From the NCBI RefSeq assembly GCF_041381155.1, contig NC_091137.1, positions 13,573,765 to 13,637,764 of the forward strand: a DNA stretch of 64,000 nucleotides, in the 5' to 3' direction. Source of the stretch: Argopecten irradians (Eukaryota; Mollusca; Bivalvia; Pectinida; Pectinidae). A model generated the notes under the pieces. That model saw only the letters and a program-made list of their open reading frames with translations, was not told where the DNA came from and ran no database searches. Positions 10,885 to 24,683 of this stretch are shown piece after piece; within the stretch, counting starts at the first letter, position 1; every line of letters starts with the position of its first letter. A program made the translations under genes and the position numbers.

Positions 10885-13800
10885 CATTGGATGCGATATC
10901 CCTCAGCAAATACATGCACTGAATACATGTACATTGTATGGATGTGATATCCCTCAGCAAATACATGCACTGAATACATGTACATTGTATGGATGTGATA
11001 TCCCTCAGCAAATACATGCACTGAATACATGTACATTGTATGATTGATATCCCTCAGCAAATACATGCATGAATACATGTACATTGTATGGATGCGATAT
11101 CCCTCAGCAAATACATGCACTGAATACATGTACATTGTATGGATGCGATATCCCTCAGCAAATACATGCACTGAATACATGTACATTGTATGGATGTGAT
11201 ATCCCTCAGCAAATACATGCACTGAATACATGTACATTGTATGGATGCGATATCCCTCAGCAAATACATGCACTGAATACATGTACATTGTATGGATGCG
11301 ATATCCCTCAGCAAATACATGCACTGAATACATGTACATTGTATGGATGCGATATCCCTCAGCAAATACATGCACTGAATACATGTACATTGTATGGATG
11401 CGATATCCCTCAGCAAATACATGCACTGAATACATGTACATTGTATGGATGCGATATCCCTCAGCAAATACATGCACTGAATACATGTACATTGTATGGA
11501 TGTGATATCCCTCAGCAAATACATGCACTGAATACATGTACATTGTATGGATGTGATATCCCTCAGCAAATACATGCACTGAATACATGTACATTGTATG
11601 GATGTGATATCCCTCAGCAAATACATGCACTGAATACATGTACATTGTATGGATGCGATATCCCTCAGCAAATACATGCACTGAATACATGTACATTGTA
11701 TGGATGCGATATCCCTCAGCAAATACATGCACTGAATACATGTACATTGTATGGATGCGATATCCCTCAGCAAATACATGCACTGAATACATGTACATTG
11801 TATGGATGCGATATCCCTCAGCAAATACATGCACTGAATACATGTACATTGTATGGATGTGATATCCCTCAGCAAATACATGCACTGAATACATGTACAT
11901 TGTATGGATGTGATATCCCTCAGCAAATACATGCACTGAATACATGTACATTGTATGGATGTGATATCCCTCAGCAAATACATGCACTGAATACATGTAC
12001 ATTGTATGGATGTGATATCCCTCAGCAAATACATGCACTGAATACATGTACATTGTATGGATGTGATATCCCTCAGCAAATACATGCACTGAATACATGT
12101 ACATTGTATGGATGTGATATCCCTCAGCAAATACATGCACTGAATACATGTACATTGTATGGATGTGATATCCCTCAGCAAATACATACACTGAATACAT
12201 GTACATTGTATGGATGTGATATCCCTCAGCAAATACATGCACTGAATACATGTACATTGTATGGATGTGATATCCCTCAGCAAATACATGCACTGAATAC
12301 ATGTACATTGTATGGATGTGATATCCCTCAGCAAATACATGCACTGAATACATGTACATTGTATGGATGTGATATCCCTCAGCAAATACATGCACTGAAT
12401 ACATGTACATTGTATGGATGTGATATCCCTCAGCAAATACATGCACTGAATACATGTACATTGTATGGATGTGATATCCCTCAGCAAATACATGCACTGA
12501 ATACATGTACATTGTATGGATGTGATATCCCTCAGCAAATACATGCACTGAATACATGTACATTGTATGGATGTGATATCCCTCAGCAAATACATGCACT
12601 GAATACATGTACATTGTATGGATGTGATATCCCTCAGCAAATACATGCACTGAATACATGTACATTGTATGGATGTGATATCCCTCAGCAAATACATACA
12701 CTGAATACATGTACATTGTATGGATGTGATATCCCTCAGCAAATACATACACTGAATACATGTACATTGTATGGATGTGATATCCCTCAGCAAATACATG
12801 CACTGAATACATGTACATTGTATGGATGTGATATCCCTCAGCAAATACATACACTGAATACATGTACATTGTATGGATGTGATATCCCTCAGCAAATACA
12901 TACACTGAATACATGTACATTGTATGGATGTGATATCCCTCAGCAAATACATACACTGAATACATGTACATTGTATGGATGTGATATCCCTCAGCAAATA
13001 CATGCACTGAATACATGTACATTGTATGGATGTGATATCCCTCAGCAAATACATGCACTGAATACATGTACATTGTATGGATGCGATATCCCTCAGCAAA
13101 TACATGCACTGAATACATGTACATTGTATGGATGTGATATCCCTCAGCAAATACATGCACTGAATACATGTACATTGTATGGATGTGATATCCCTCAGCA
13201 AATACATGCACTGAATACATGTACATTGTATGGATGTGATATCCCTCAGCAAATACATGCACTGAATACATGTACATTGTATGGATGCGATATCCCTCAG
13301 CAAATACATGCACTGAATACATGTACATTGTATGGATGCGATATCCCTCAGCAAATACATGCACTGAATACATGTACATTGTATGGATGCGATATCCCTC
13401 AGCAAATACATGCACTGAATACATGTACATTGTATGGATGCGATATCCCTCAGCAAATACATGCACTGAATACATGTACATTGTATGGATGCGATATCCC
13501 TCAGCAAATACATGCACTGAATACATGTACATTGTATGGATGTGATATCCCTCAGCAAATACATGCACTGAATACATGTACATTGTATGGATGTGATATC
13601 CCTCAGCAAATACATGCACTGAATACATGTACATTGTATGGATGTGATATCCCTCAGCAAATACATACACTGAATACATGTACATTGTATGGATGTGATA
13701 TCCCTCAGCAAATACATGCACTGAATACATGTACATTGTATGGATGTGATATCCCTCAGCAAATACATGCACTGAATACATGTACATTGTATGGATGTGA

Positions 13801-14577
13801 TATCCCTCAGCAAATACATGCACTGAATACATGTACATTGTATGGATGTGATATCCCTCAGCAAATACATGCACTGAATACATGTACATTGTATGGATGT
13901 GATATCCCTCAGCAAATACATGCACTGAATACATGTACATTGTATGGATGTGATATCCCTCAGCAAATACATGCACTGAATACATGTACATTGTATGGAT
14001 GTGATATCCCTCAGCAAATACATGCACTGAATACATGTACATTGTATGGATGTGATATCCCTCAGCAAATACACTGAATACTGTACTGTATGATAATGTA
14101 CATGTACATTGTATGGATGTGATATCCCTCAGCAAATACATGCACTGAATACATGTACATTGTATGGATGTGATATCCCTCAGCAAATACATGCACTGAA
14201 TACATGTACATTGTATGGATGTGATATCCCTCAGCAAATACATACACTGAATACATGTACATTGTATGGATGTGATATCCCTCAGCAAATACATGCACTG
14301 AATACATGTACATTGTATGGATGTGATATCCCTCAGCAAATACATACACTGAATACATGTACATTGTATGGATGTGATATCCCTCAGCAAATACATGCAC
14401 TGAATACATGTACATTGTATGGATGTGATATCCCTCAGCAAATACATGCACTGAATACATGTACATTGTATGGATGTGATATCCCTCAGCAAATACATGC
14501 ACTGAATACATGTACATTGTATGGATGTGATATCCCTCAGCAAATACATGCACTGAATACATGTACATTGTATGGAT
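10885..14577. repeat. 51-bp satellite, right block (about 72 copies)
   Basis: The same 51-bp monomer is nearly homogeneous over 3.7 kb. The main variants are GATGCG versus GATGTG, the only CpG in the unit, and CATGCAC versus CATACAC. CG variants occur in runs, for example 11247-11451, 11655-11808 and 13285-13489, separated by triplets of TG units. Irregular units sit at 11042 and 14070-14100. Each unit carries the palindromes TACATGTA and GATATC. Confidence 0.96.
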
Positions 14578-14669
14578 GCTCTTTTTTGTGATGAGAATTT
14601 GAGGAATTTACTAACAGATACAGTGGTATCATATGGGATGTAGAAAAAATCCTAAAACGTCATACTGAT

Positions 14670-16432
14670 GATGGCGGGCTTGTCAAATCGCCTTTCGTCG
14701 TTGTCCGTCCGTCCTTCGGTAAGTTAACATTTCTTGTTACCGCTATTTCTCAGAAACTGCTGAAGGGGTCTTTCTCAAATTTCATATGTAGGTGGGGTTT
14801 TTTTTCGTTTTTTTATACATATCAGAAATCCAAAAGACTTGCATGAAAAAAATATCGGTATTAAAAAAATCAAAATATTTGTTGAATAGAAAGACACTAT
14901 TGCGGATATATAAAGCATATATGTTGCCAGTATTAGAATATCATGCATGTGAATTATGGGATGGTTGTTCTCTGACAGATGTAAATAAGCTCGAGCAAGT
15001 CCAACTGGCTTGATGCAGCGAGAGTTATCACAGGCCTGACTTCTTTTTCTAGTAAACAGTCTCTATATAAAGAATCCCAACATCAACCATTAGCATAAAG
15101 AAGGAAACTAAAAAAACTCTCACTTATGTATAAACTTCATAATAATCTAACTCCTTCTTTAAGTAATCTACTTCCTCCAAGAGTAGGGGAGCGTAATATG
15201 TATAATTTCAGAAATAATCAAAATTACATCGTCCAAAATTATAGATTATCCATTTCTTATTAATCTTTTTTTTCCCCGCCTACTGTTAGGTTATGGAATA
15301 ATTTACAAATTGATGTCAGAGAGCAACCATCTACCAATTGTTTTAAATCTAAAATTCAACACAACTTTGACGCATTACCTTTATTTTATACAATAGGAAA
15401 CAGAAAGTTAAATGTTTTACATACATGTACAAGGTTGCGACATGCTTGTAGCGGTTCAAAATATGATTTTCGAGTTAATAAAATCAATGACCCATCATGT
15501 GAATGCGGAAATGAAAGTGAAAATGTTGTGCATTATTTTTTAGAATGTATATTATATAGAAGACAACGTGAAATTTCATTTAACAACATTTCTCAATATT
15601 GTAATGTCACAATTAATGTTGTTCTTTGTGGTTCTCCAAACCTGTCAGACGAGCAAAACGGATATATTCTTAAAGTGAATAGTCAGGCAAAGAAAATCAG
15701 TCTAAATGCGTTCATTGGCCTTCCAAAAGTTCTCACATATTAATACGACGGCTAAGTTCTGCTTACGTTTCCCAGTTCTGACCATTAAAATAAAGGAAAG
15801 TTGAAAGCATTGAAAGCGAGGCTGCGTGGAAATGTAACCACGGACATAGTAAGACGGGAGGACGTTTTAGGATTCCTATACTTTAAATTAATTTCTTCGT
15901 ACGCAGACAGATTTTGGCGAGAGATTTTATTTTTCTATTTCATAAGAAATTATACTGGATACATTCACACCATTTTTATCGACTTCAGCCATCCTGCCCG
16001 ACTGTTCACTTTAAATCCGTACAGACCTTTTTGAAAAATAGTAATCGGTTCTAAGGTCGCTTAAGAATGTTTCACTTCAACAGATTTAACTCCCCAACCC
16101 CTTTTCGTTTTGTTTTTGTTTTTTGTTAATTCTTTCAGGCTTTTCAACTCTCCTCTTCTAAACAAATATCTAACTCTAGAAAATCTAATTGGTTATAGTG
16201 TATATTATTGTAGATCTTATATATATACAATGTAATTCTGGGAGAAGGCGTTTCTCACTTGAGATAACTTGTGCCTTATCCCTGTTGTTACGTTGAACAA
16301 TAAAAATTTGTTTAAATCAAAATCTCAAATTCACGTGTAGGTTTCCCTATGGCCTTAGTTGTACATATTGCATTTTAGGTCCGATCGGTCGACAAGGTGG
16401 CTGAACGGCCGCCATCTTGGATTTTGACTCAA
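14670..16432 (+). mobile_element. Bivalve interspersed repeat (GTCCGTCCGTCC / CGGCCGCCATCTTGG type), split by a LINE
   Basis: The left part (14670-14793) has GGCGGGCTTGTCAAATCGCC, a CCGTCCGTCC run and GTTACCGCTATTTCTCAGAA. It continues in register at 16323 with GTAGGTTTCCCTATGGCC and ends near GCCGCCATCTTGGATTTTG. I recognise this as a common noncoding repeat of bivalve genomes. Its superfamily cannot be assigned from this copy. Confidence 0.6.
14794..16322 (+). mobile_element. 5'-truncated LINE (CR1/L2/Jockey-like), degenerate
   Basis: Only the end of the reverse transcriptase and the C-terminal region remain. RKTLLRIYKAYMLPVLEY aligns with [18 protein letters not shown] of the 30-33 kb LINE, followed by ARVITGL. 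The last open piece (15435-15743) has a cysteine-rich CECGNESENVVHYFLEC motif typical of these LINE C termini. Stops and shifts break the frame. The 3' end is CGTTGAACAATAAAAATTTG. Flanking target duplications are 14773-14793 and 16323-16342, about 20 bp with a few differences, within the host repeat. Confidence 0.8.
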
Positions 16433-17637
16433 AGTTTGAAAAGCAGAGAAAAGACCTCTCTTTCAATTGTCAGGAATAGATAATTCTTTGGTGGGCGCCC
16501 TCTCGAATCTCTTTATTCCTAAATCGTAACATAATTTCTGTCAGATGCTTACTTATTTGAAGTCCGCTGTATTGCAGGTTATCACACTGACTTTCACTTT
16601 TGAGACGGTGATGCCACCAATTCGTTGTATGATATCACTTATGATAAAAGCTGGATTTGATGGTGATCTCATATTCATTCGAAACGAATAATTACATAAT
16701 GTAATAACTACATAATGTATGACCTTGGATGACCTTGGTGATTTGATATCGCCGTTACAATGGAGGTGGTTACTATGAAATCATTTGGTGTGATAAAGTC
16801 TGAATCCATTTATATATAATAATTAATTCCATTAGAAATCAGCGATGCCGTCTCATCATCATTTTCATTTTAGCGGAGATGATGTACATTGCATGTAACA
16901 TCAAAATAGAAATAGAGCAAAAATGTCAATGTAGAATATGAAAAATATGAATATAATGATAATAATAAGCTCATTGGAATGAGTCTGCTTTTAATCGCGC
17001 CATCAAGTGATCGTACCAGAAAGCTCCGAACATACATATTTTATAATCAACATATATATAGATCAACAAACTCAAAAATATAATTTATATATATAATTAG
17101 CTTGTTTTCGATGTCAACGCTTTTAGTTTTCGATATCTTACGATGAAACTCAAAAATAAGGAAATAATGACACATCTCAGTTTACAGGTGAGAAGGATCT
17201 TTACACACATCTATATTTCAATATGATTACGTCTTTTACAACATTGCATGCATGCATACACTTGCAAGTTTGAATGGTCATAACCCTGATAGAATATTCA
17301 AAAGACACAGAATTTTATACTTAACTGGTATTAGGGTATGTTGATATAGATCTCTGACGCGTCTTAAGATTCAATAAGATCACTAATTACAATATTATCG
17401 GAATGTAATCAATATTTAAGGTGAATTCCTAGGTATAATTTTCTATTTCCCCTCTGTATCAACTTTTTCTTATAAGTCTTAAAGAGGATGATAATTTGTG
17501 TCTTTTTTTGAAATTGAATGCAGAAACGTATGTACTGACAGATATTGACAACGAAATTCGAGTACATACACCTTGAGTAACCTCTGACCTTTGACATCAG
17601 CTCTGGTATGCATACAATTAAGTTGGTTATCGAAAGA
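16433..17637. other. Intergenic
   Basis: AT-rich sequence with no recognised gene or element. Two nearby copies of TAATAACTACATAATGTA-like sequence are seen near 16690-16720. Confidence 0.5.
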
Positions 17638-17736
17638 GCCAATCAGCGACGGGTGCCCATGACAGGAAGCGAGCCACGAGAATTTTACACCGGCACACCA
17701 CCTAAGGGAACTACGAAAGAAAAATCGGGAAAAATG
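17638..17736 (+). promoter_or_regulatory. Candidate promoter and first noncoding exon of the CDK gene
   Basis: A consensus CCAAT box (AGAGCCAATCAGCG, core 17639-17643) begins a locally GC-richer stretch. A good splice donor follows at 17736/17737 (AAAATG|GTAAAC). The CDK coding exon begins at a splice acceptor (25139/25140), so an upstream noncoding exon must exist. This is the best-looking candidate on the plus strand, but the pairing is inference. CCAAT boxes are usual in cell-cycle gene promoters. Confidence 0.25.
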
Positions 17737-19039
17737 GTAAACATTTTTAAATATTGTCAGTTTCTATTTAAATAGATACTTGAAATTTCCGTCGATCGAA
17801 TGATACCAACATGGTCGAGATCGGTTGTGTTGTTTCATTACAATTTGGATGTTTGATCACGACATTCCGATCGCGTGTCAACAAAGACTCGTAGCGCGTA
17901 ACACCATTCATTCATTCATGGAGAAACAACTTTGCATACAAGTGTTCAGAGTAGCAGCTGTTTGGCAGTGACTGCTGTTAAAACCAATCCTAGTCCGTAC
18001 AGGTGATAGCTGTTTTATCAACACAAGACAATGGATTTTTCCTTGAACAGGTTGGTTTTAAGATCGCACCTGTCAGATTATCAATTTTCGCGTTAATTTG
18101 TGTGACCTAATTTTCTACTTGACCACTGTATTTGGGGTCAGTGTCATGACTGGCTTTGTGTTTAAGTGGCCGGAGTGATTCGACCTCGTGTTTAGTGCGA
18201 TAACGGGATATCAGATGACAGGTTTGTACGTACAACATGGTCCGAGTTTGTACACTGGCCAACACTTTGCAACATATTTGGTGGTCATCGGCAAGGAAGT
18301 GACCGCTGCAACACAAGAAAACAATCGCCATATGTTTTTTCTATCAGTTTACGGATGTGTTTGGATATCTACCTTGATCTTACCAATGCATAATATGCGT
18401 GTACTATATATATATATATATTTGCACTGTAGGTTTGACCACGTGTTTGTATATGTACAATGATATCATCCAATATAACTAATTAATTAGGTGTCGGTCT
18501 TAATTGAACACATATTATGGTGTTGTTAACGTTGAGTACTGTATAATTATCGTATAGTAAATGCACTATTGTAATACTTAAAATGATACTCAGTGATATT
18601 TTCCAGTCTATCAAGGATTTATGAGACATCCTTTCATATTCTTTTTTAACCAAGTCTCATGCGAAGATCAGTGGTTCAATTATTTGTAACATTTTTGTAA
18701 TTTGTGTATAATTTTTTATATTAAATTATTTCAGTAAAATTATCCAAATGACAACAAACGCAGTATACATACATTGCATTTTCAATTGATAGGTCACTAC
18801 CTTATAAATCTAGTTGCAAAAATAGGAGAGAGATAAGATATTAAGAGTATGAAATATCAATTAATCAAAGAGATTTTCATTTCACCCTTTATAATGACCC
18901 TTGTTTCTAAGCCCTATTAAATGCTGTAGATGCAGGAAAAAAAATCATACGCTAGCTTCCAAGCAATTTTTAATGTACATAAACATAGATCTACCTCATT
19001 CAATAATAGCAAACTGTGTCATGTAATAACTGCCAACTA
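17737..19039. other. Probable CDK 5' intron, left part
   Basis: No gene or element is recognised. It contains a TA dinucleotide run at about 18408-18421. Confidence 0.4.
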
Positions 19040-22000
19040 CAAATTAAGATTGTACGGGAAACCTATTTGGACAAGTTAAAAGAAGTGGACAGGAAAACAA
19101 AAAATGAGACAGATCTAAATGGGTGTACAGGAAACCTACTGTGACAGATCTAGAGGTGTGTACAGGAAACCTGCTATGACAGATCTAGAGGTGTGTACAG
19201 GAAACCTACTGTGACAGATCTAGAGGGTCTGTAAAGGAAACCTACTGTGACAGATCGAGAGGGGTGTACAGGAAACCTACTGTGACAGATCTAGAGGTGT
19301 GTACAGGAAACCTACTGTGACAGATCTAGAGGGGTGTACAGTACAGGAAACCCACTGTGACAGATCTAGAGGGGTGTACAGGAAACCTACTGTGACAGAT
19401 CTAGAGGGGTGTACAGGAAACCTACTGTGACAGATCTAGAGGGGTGTACAGGAAACCTACTGTGACAGATCTAGAGGTGTGTACAGGAAACCTACTGTGA
19501 CAGATCTAGAGGAGTGTACAGGAAACCTACTGTGACAGATCTAGAGGGGTGTACAGGAAACTTACTGTGACAGATCTAGAGGGGTGTACAGGAAACCTAC
19601 TGTGACAGATCTAGAGGGGTGTACAGGAAACTTACTGTGACAGATCTAGAGGTGTGTACAGGAAACCTACTGTGACAGATCTAGAGGGGTGTACAGGAAA
19701 CCTACTGTGACAGATCTAGAGGGGTGTACAGGAAACCTACTGTGACAGATCTAGAGGTGTGTACAGAAAACTTACTGTGACAGATCTAGATGTGTGTACA
19801 GGAAACAGTGAAATCTAGAGGTACTCTTGTGACAGATCTAGAGGGGTGTACAGGAAACTTACTGTGACAGATTTAGAGGGGTGTACAGGAAACTTAATTA
19901 CTGTGACAGATCTAGAGGGTGTACAGGAAACCTACTGTGACAGATCTAGAGGGGTGTACAGGAAAGCTACTGTGACAGATCTAGAGGGGTGTACAGGAAA
20001 CCTACTGTGACAGATCTAGAGGGGTGTACAGGAAACCTACTGTGACAGATCTAGAGGGGGGTGTACAGGAAACCTACTGTGACAGATCTAGAGGGCTGTA
20101 CAGGAAACCTACTGTGACAGATCTAGAGGGTCTGTACAGGAAACCTACTGTGACAGATCTAGAGGGATGTGCAGGAAACCTACTGTGACAGATCTAGAGG
20201 GGTGTACAGGAAACCTACTGTGACAGATCTAGAGGGATGTGCAGGAAACCTACTGTGACAGATCTAGAGGGGTGTACAGGAAACCTACTGTGACAGATCT
20301 AGAGGGGTGTACAGGAAACCTACTGTGACAGATCTAGAGGTGTGTACAGGAAACCTACTGTGACAGATCTAGAGGGGTGTACAGGAAACCTACTGTGACA
20401 GATCTAGAGGGGTGTACAGGAAACCTACTGTGACAGATCTAGAGGGGTGTACAGGAAACCTACTGTGACAGATCTAGAGGTGTGTACAGGAAACCTACTG
20501 TGACAGATCTAGAGGGGTGTACAGGAAACCTACTGTGACAGATCTAGAGGGGTGTACAGGAAACCTACTGTGACAGATCTAGAGGTGTGTACAGGAAACC
20601 TACTGTGACAGATCTAGAGGGTCTGTACAGGAAACCTACTGTGACAGGTCTAGAGGGTCTGTACAGGAAACCTACTGTGACAGATCTAGAGGGATGTGCA
20701 GGAAACCTACTGTGACAGATCTAGAGGTGTGTACAGGAAACCTACTAGGATAGATCTAGAGGGGTGTACAGGAAACCTACTGTGACAGATCTAGAGGGAT
20801 GTACAGGAAACCTACTGTGACAGATCTAGAGGGGTGTACAGGAAACCTACTGTGACAGATCTAGAGGTACATGAAACCAACTGTGACAGATCTAGAGGGG
20901 TGTACAGGAAACCTACTGTGACAGATCTAGAGGTGTGTACAGGAAACCTACTGTGACAGATCTAGAGGGGTGTACAGGAAACCTACTGTGACAGATCTAG
21001 AGGTGTGTACAGGAAACCTACTAGAATAGATCTAGAGGGGTGTACAGGAAACCTACTGTGACAGATCTAGAGGGGTGTACAGGAAACCTACTAGAATAGA
21101 CCTAGAGGGGTGTACAGGAAACCTACTGTGACAGATTTTAGGAGGGATGCACAGGAAAGTAGGAGACCTACTGTGACAGATCTAGAGGGTGTACAGGAAA
21201 CCTACTGTGACAGATCTAGAGGGGTGTACAGGAAACCTACTGTGACAGATCTAGAGGTTGTACAGGAAACTAGGAAGATCTAGAGGGTGTACAGGAAACC
21301 TACTGTGACAGATCTAGAGGGTGTACAGGAAACCTACTGTGACAGATCTAGAGGGGTGTACAGGAAACTTACTGTGACAGATCTAGAGGTGTGTACAGGA
21401 AACCTACTGTGACAGATCTAGAGGGTGTACAGGAAACCTACTGTGACAGATCTAGAGGGTGTACAGGAAACTTACTGTGACAGATCTAGAGGGGTGTACA
21501 GGAAACTTAATTACTGTGACAGATCTAGAGGGTGTACAGGAAACCTACTGTGACAGATCTAGAGGGGTGTACAGGAAACCTACTGTGACAGATCTAGAGG
21601 GGTGTACAGGAAACCTACTGTGACAGATCTAGAGGGGTGTACAGGAAACCTACTGTGACAGATCTAGAGGTGTGTACAGGAAACTTACTGTGACAGATCC
21701 TAGAGGGTGTACAGGAAACCTTCTGTGACAGATCTAGAGGTACAGAAACCACTGTGACAGATCTAGAGGGTGTACAGGAAACTTACTGTGACAGATCGAG
21801 AGGGTGTACAGGAAACCTACTGTGACAGATCTAGAGGGGTGTACAGGAAACCTACTAGTGAAGATCTAGAGGGTGTACAGGAAACCTACTGTGACAGATC
21901 TAGAGGGGTGTACAGGAAACCTTACTAGACAGATTCTAGAGGGGTGTACAGGAAACCTACTGTGACAGATCTAGAGGGGTGTACAGGAAACTTACTGTGA

Positions 22001-23015
22001 CAGATCTAGAGGTGTGTACAGGAAACCTACTAGAATAGATCGAGAGGGTGTACAGGAAACCTATACTACTGTGACAGATCTAGAGCATGTACAGGAAACC
22101 TACTAGAATAGATCTAGAGGGGTGTACAGGAAACCTACTGTGACAGATCTAGAGGGGTGTACAGGAAACCTACTAGAATAGACCTAGAGGGGTGTACAGG
22201 AAACCTACTGTGACAGATTTAGAGGGATGCACAGGAAAGTAGGAGACCTAGAGGAGTGTACAGGAAACCTACTGTGACAGATCTAGAGGGTGTACAGGAA
22301 ACTTACTGTGACAGATCTAGAGGGTGTACAGGAAACCTACTGTGACAGATCTAGAGGGTCTGTACAGGAAACCTACTGTGACAGATCTAGAGGGGTGTAC
22401 AGGAAACCTACTGTGACAGATCTAGAGGGGTGTACAGGAAACCTACTGTGACAGATCTAGAGGTGTGTACAGAAAACTTACTGTGACAGATCTAGATGTG
22501 TGTACAGGAAACCTCTTGTGACAGATCTAGAGGGACGTACAGGAAACTTACTGTGACAGATCTAGAGGGGTGTACAGGAAACTTAATTACTGTGACAGAT
22601 CTAGAGGGTGTACAGGAAACCTACTGTGACAGATCTAGAGGGGTGTACAGGAAATCTACTGTGACAGATCTAGAGGTGTGTACAGGAAACCTACTGTGAC
22701 AGATCTAGAGGTGTGTACAGGAAACCTACCGTGACAGATCTAGAGGGACGTATACGTACAGGAAACCTACTGTGACAGATCTAGAGGGGTGTACAGGAAA
22801 CCTACTGTGACAGATCTAGAGGTGTGTACAGAAAACTTACTGTGACAGATCTAGAGGTGTGTACAGGAAACCTACTGTGACAGACCTAGAGGGACGTACA
22901 GGAAACTCACTGTGACAGATCTAGAGGGATGTAAAGGAAGATCTTGATGGGTGTACAGGAAGATCTAGAGGGGTACCGGTGTACAGGTAACCTACTCACT
23001 GTGACAGTTCTAGAG
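19040..23015. repeat. 35-bp satellite, over 100 copies
   Basis: The monomer is TGTACAGGAAACCTACTGTG followed by ACAGATCTAGAGGGG, with a variable G/T-rich tail of 3-6 nt. Each copy carries the palindromes TGTACA and AGATCT. Edges are degenerate: 19050-19120 drifts to GTACGGGAAACCTATTTGGA, and 22930-23010 is broken. The interior is more uniform. Many single-base indels lie in 21100-22300. Confidence 0.95.
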
Positions 23016-24445
23016 GTATTCAGAATTCGTGAAACCTGAATAGGATTGGTGTACAGGTTTTCAGAGATTTGATCAATCTGATTTGTTTTATTTTAGTAAA
23101 GTTTAAAGTCTCATCATCCGAAACATCATCCCCTCTGATAGTTATACTCTTACATAGTTTTATCAATTTTACATTATAGGAAGTTCTGAAATGATATAGA
23201 CTTCTGAAAAGTATAAAGAATAGGACTGACCCCATTAGGTTTAGATATTTGTCTTCTGAATTTATTTGTACTAGAAGTTAACAGGAAAGCTTTAACTTGA
23301 AATCAAAGCTTGGTTTTCCTGTAGGTATCAACAAAAGAGGACTGCAGGCAGTGTCGGTTATCGACAAGTGACATTTCCGCTGAGGGATTAATGTTTGCTT
23401 CATTTTAGATCATGAGATCTTCCACACTTTTTACTATATGCAAATGACATTTTATTTCCATCCTGGATCCTCAGGAGCTGCTTGAGCTATTTTACCACGA
23501 AACTCTTCATCTGCCGTCCTCGTGTTCACATGCTTGAGACCTATGTGGTTATATTTAGCACCTCGTTACTAGCTTGAACTGACTATGATTCAAGTGTTTA
23601 GTTTTTCTAAGGGAACTCTGGTTTTCATCCAACACTACAGCTTGCACCATTGTCATTTGATTTAAAATTCTATACTAGAAATCCAGGATTAAGGTGTCCA
23701 ACATATTTGAAAATTTTATGCTTTGGTATACATATGCATGCATATGGCATTTCAAACAGAAAATCAAATCTTATTAAGATAGTAAATTGATACCATTGGA
23801 ATGTCACATGAGGGTCTGTGTGTGGTTAAACTCCAGTTTATCAGGTTAGTCACATAATATTATAAAATTCCCCACCCCCTCAAATTCTGATCCTACATGT
23901 AGTGTTAGTATACAATAGGCATGCATTGGTATTGTAGTCATTGTAAACAAGTGTACAACTCGTAGGGTAAATCTGTACAGGTAAATGTCCGATAGGTAAG
24001 TTCATACTTGATTAATGTTTGTTATTTTGTATTACAATGCAATTAAGACTTAATAGAATTAATTCTGTTTGTTATATAGAGTTTACACTTTGTGTCCTGT
24101 ATATATACAGAAAGTTCTTCTCTGATCTGTGTTAAATACCGCATGGGACTGCTCATGATCAGTGTGTCATATGCCTGATATGTGAAACAGATTTGATTGG
24201 GATTCATTTCACATTGTAAAAAGCTGTTAATGTCATCATCAGGAATCTGTCATACTGTATACGTTAGTAATGTAAATAACAAAACAATCATTTCTGGAAA
24301 AAATACATTTAACCATGCACATTTTACCAAAAATTACTAACACTAATTTAAGAATTTAAACTATCTCAGGTAACTAATATTGCAGTGCACAGGAATCCCA
24401 TGATCAGATGGCCATTTGTTGATGCAAAGTTTACACACAGGTTTT
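23016..24445. other. Probable CDK 5' intron, middle part
   Basis: No coding sequence or repeat family is recognised. Confidence 0.4.
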
Positions 24446-24683
24446 GTTTATAAAGTGGGGCCGCGGTGGCCGAGTAGTTAAAATGTCCCGACATATTACC
24501 ACAAGCCCTCCACCTCTGGGATGCGGGTTCGAATCCCATGTGGGGCAGTTGCCAGGTACTGACCGCTGGTCGGTGGTTTTTCTCCGGGTACTCTGGCTTT
24601 CCTCCACCAACAAACCTGGCACGTCCTTACATGACCCTGGCTGTTAATAGGATGTAAAAATAAACAAACCAAAGTTTATAAAG
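24446..24683 (+). mobile_element. tRNA-derived bivalve SINE with perfect 10-bp target duplication
   Basis: The body (24456-24673) opens with a tRNA-Leu-like head. Its A box lies in GGTGGCCGAGTAGTTAAAATG and its B box is GCGGGTTCGAATCCC. A conserved core follows (TTTTTCTCCGGGTACTCTGG, CCTCCACCAACAAACCTGGC) and then an A-rich AAAAATAAACAAACC tail. GTTTATAAAG flanks it on both sides (24446-24455 and 24674-24683). I recognise the family as widespread in bivalves. It lies upstream of the CDK coding exon. Confidence 0.9.

Noticed and set aside
10791..14549. A 1252-codon minus-strand open frame, and 1000-codon frames on both strands
   Set aside because: They are read-throughs of the 51-bp satellite, whose length is a multiple of three without stops in several frames. 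The same peptide repeats every 17 residues on both strands.
9103..14577. CRISPR-like array
   Set aside because: The repeat is continuous, with no unique spacers, in an animal genome.
24456..24545. tRNA-Leu gene
   Set aside because: It has the SINE core and A-rich tail attached and is flanked by a target duplication.
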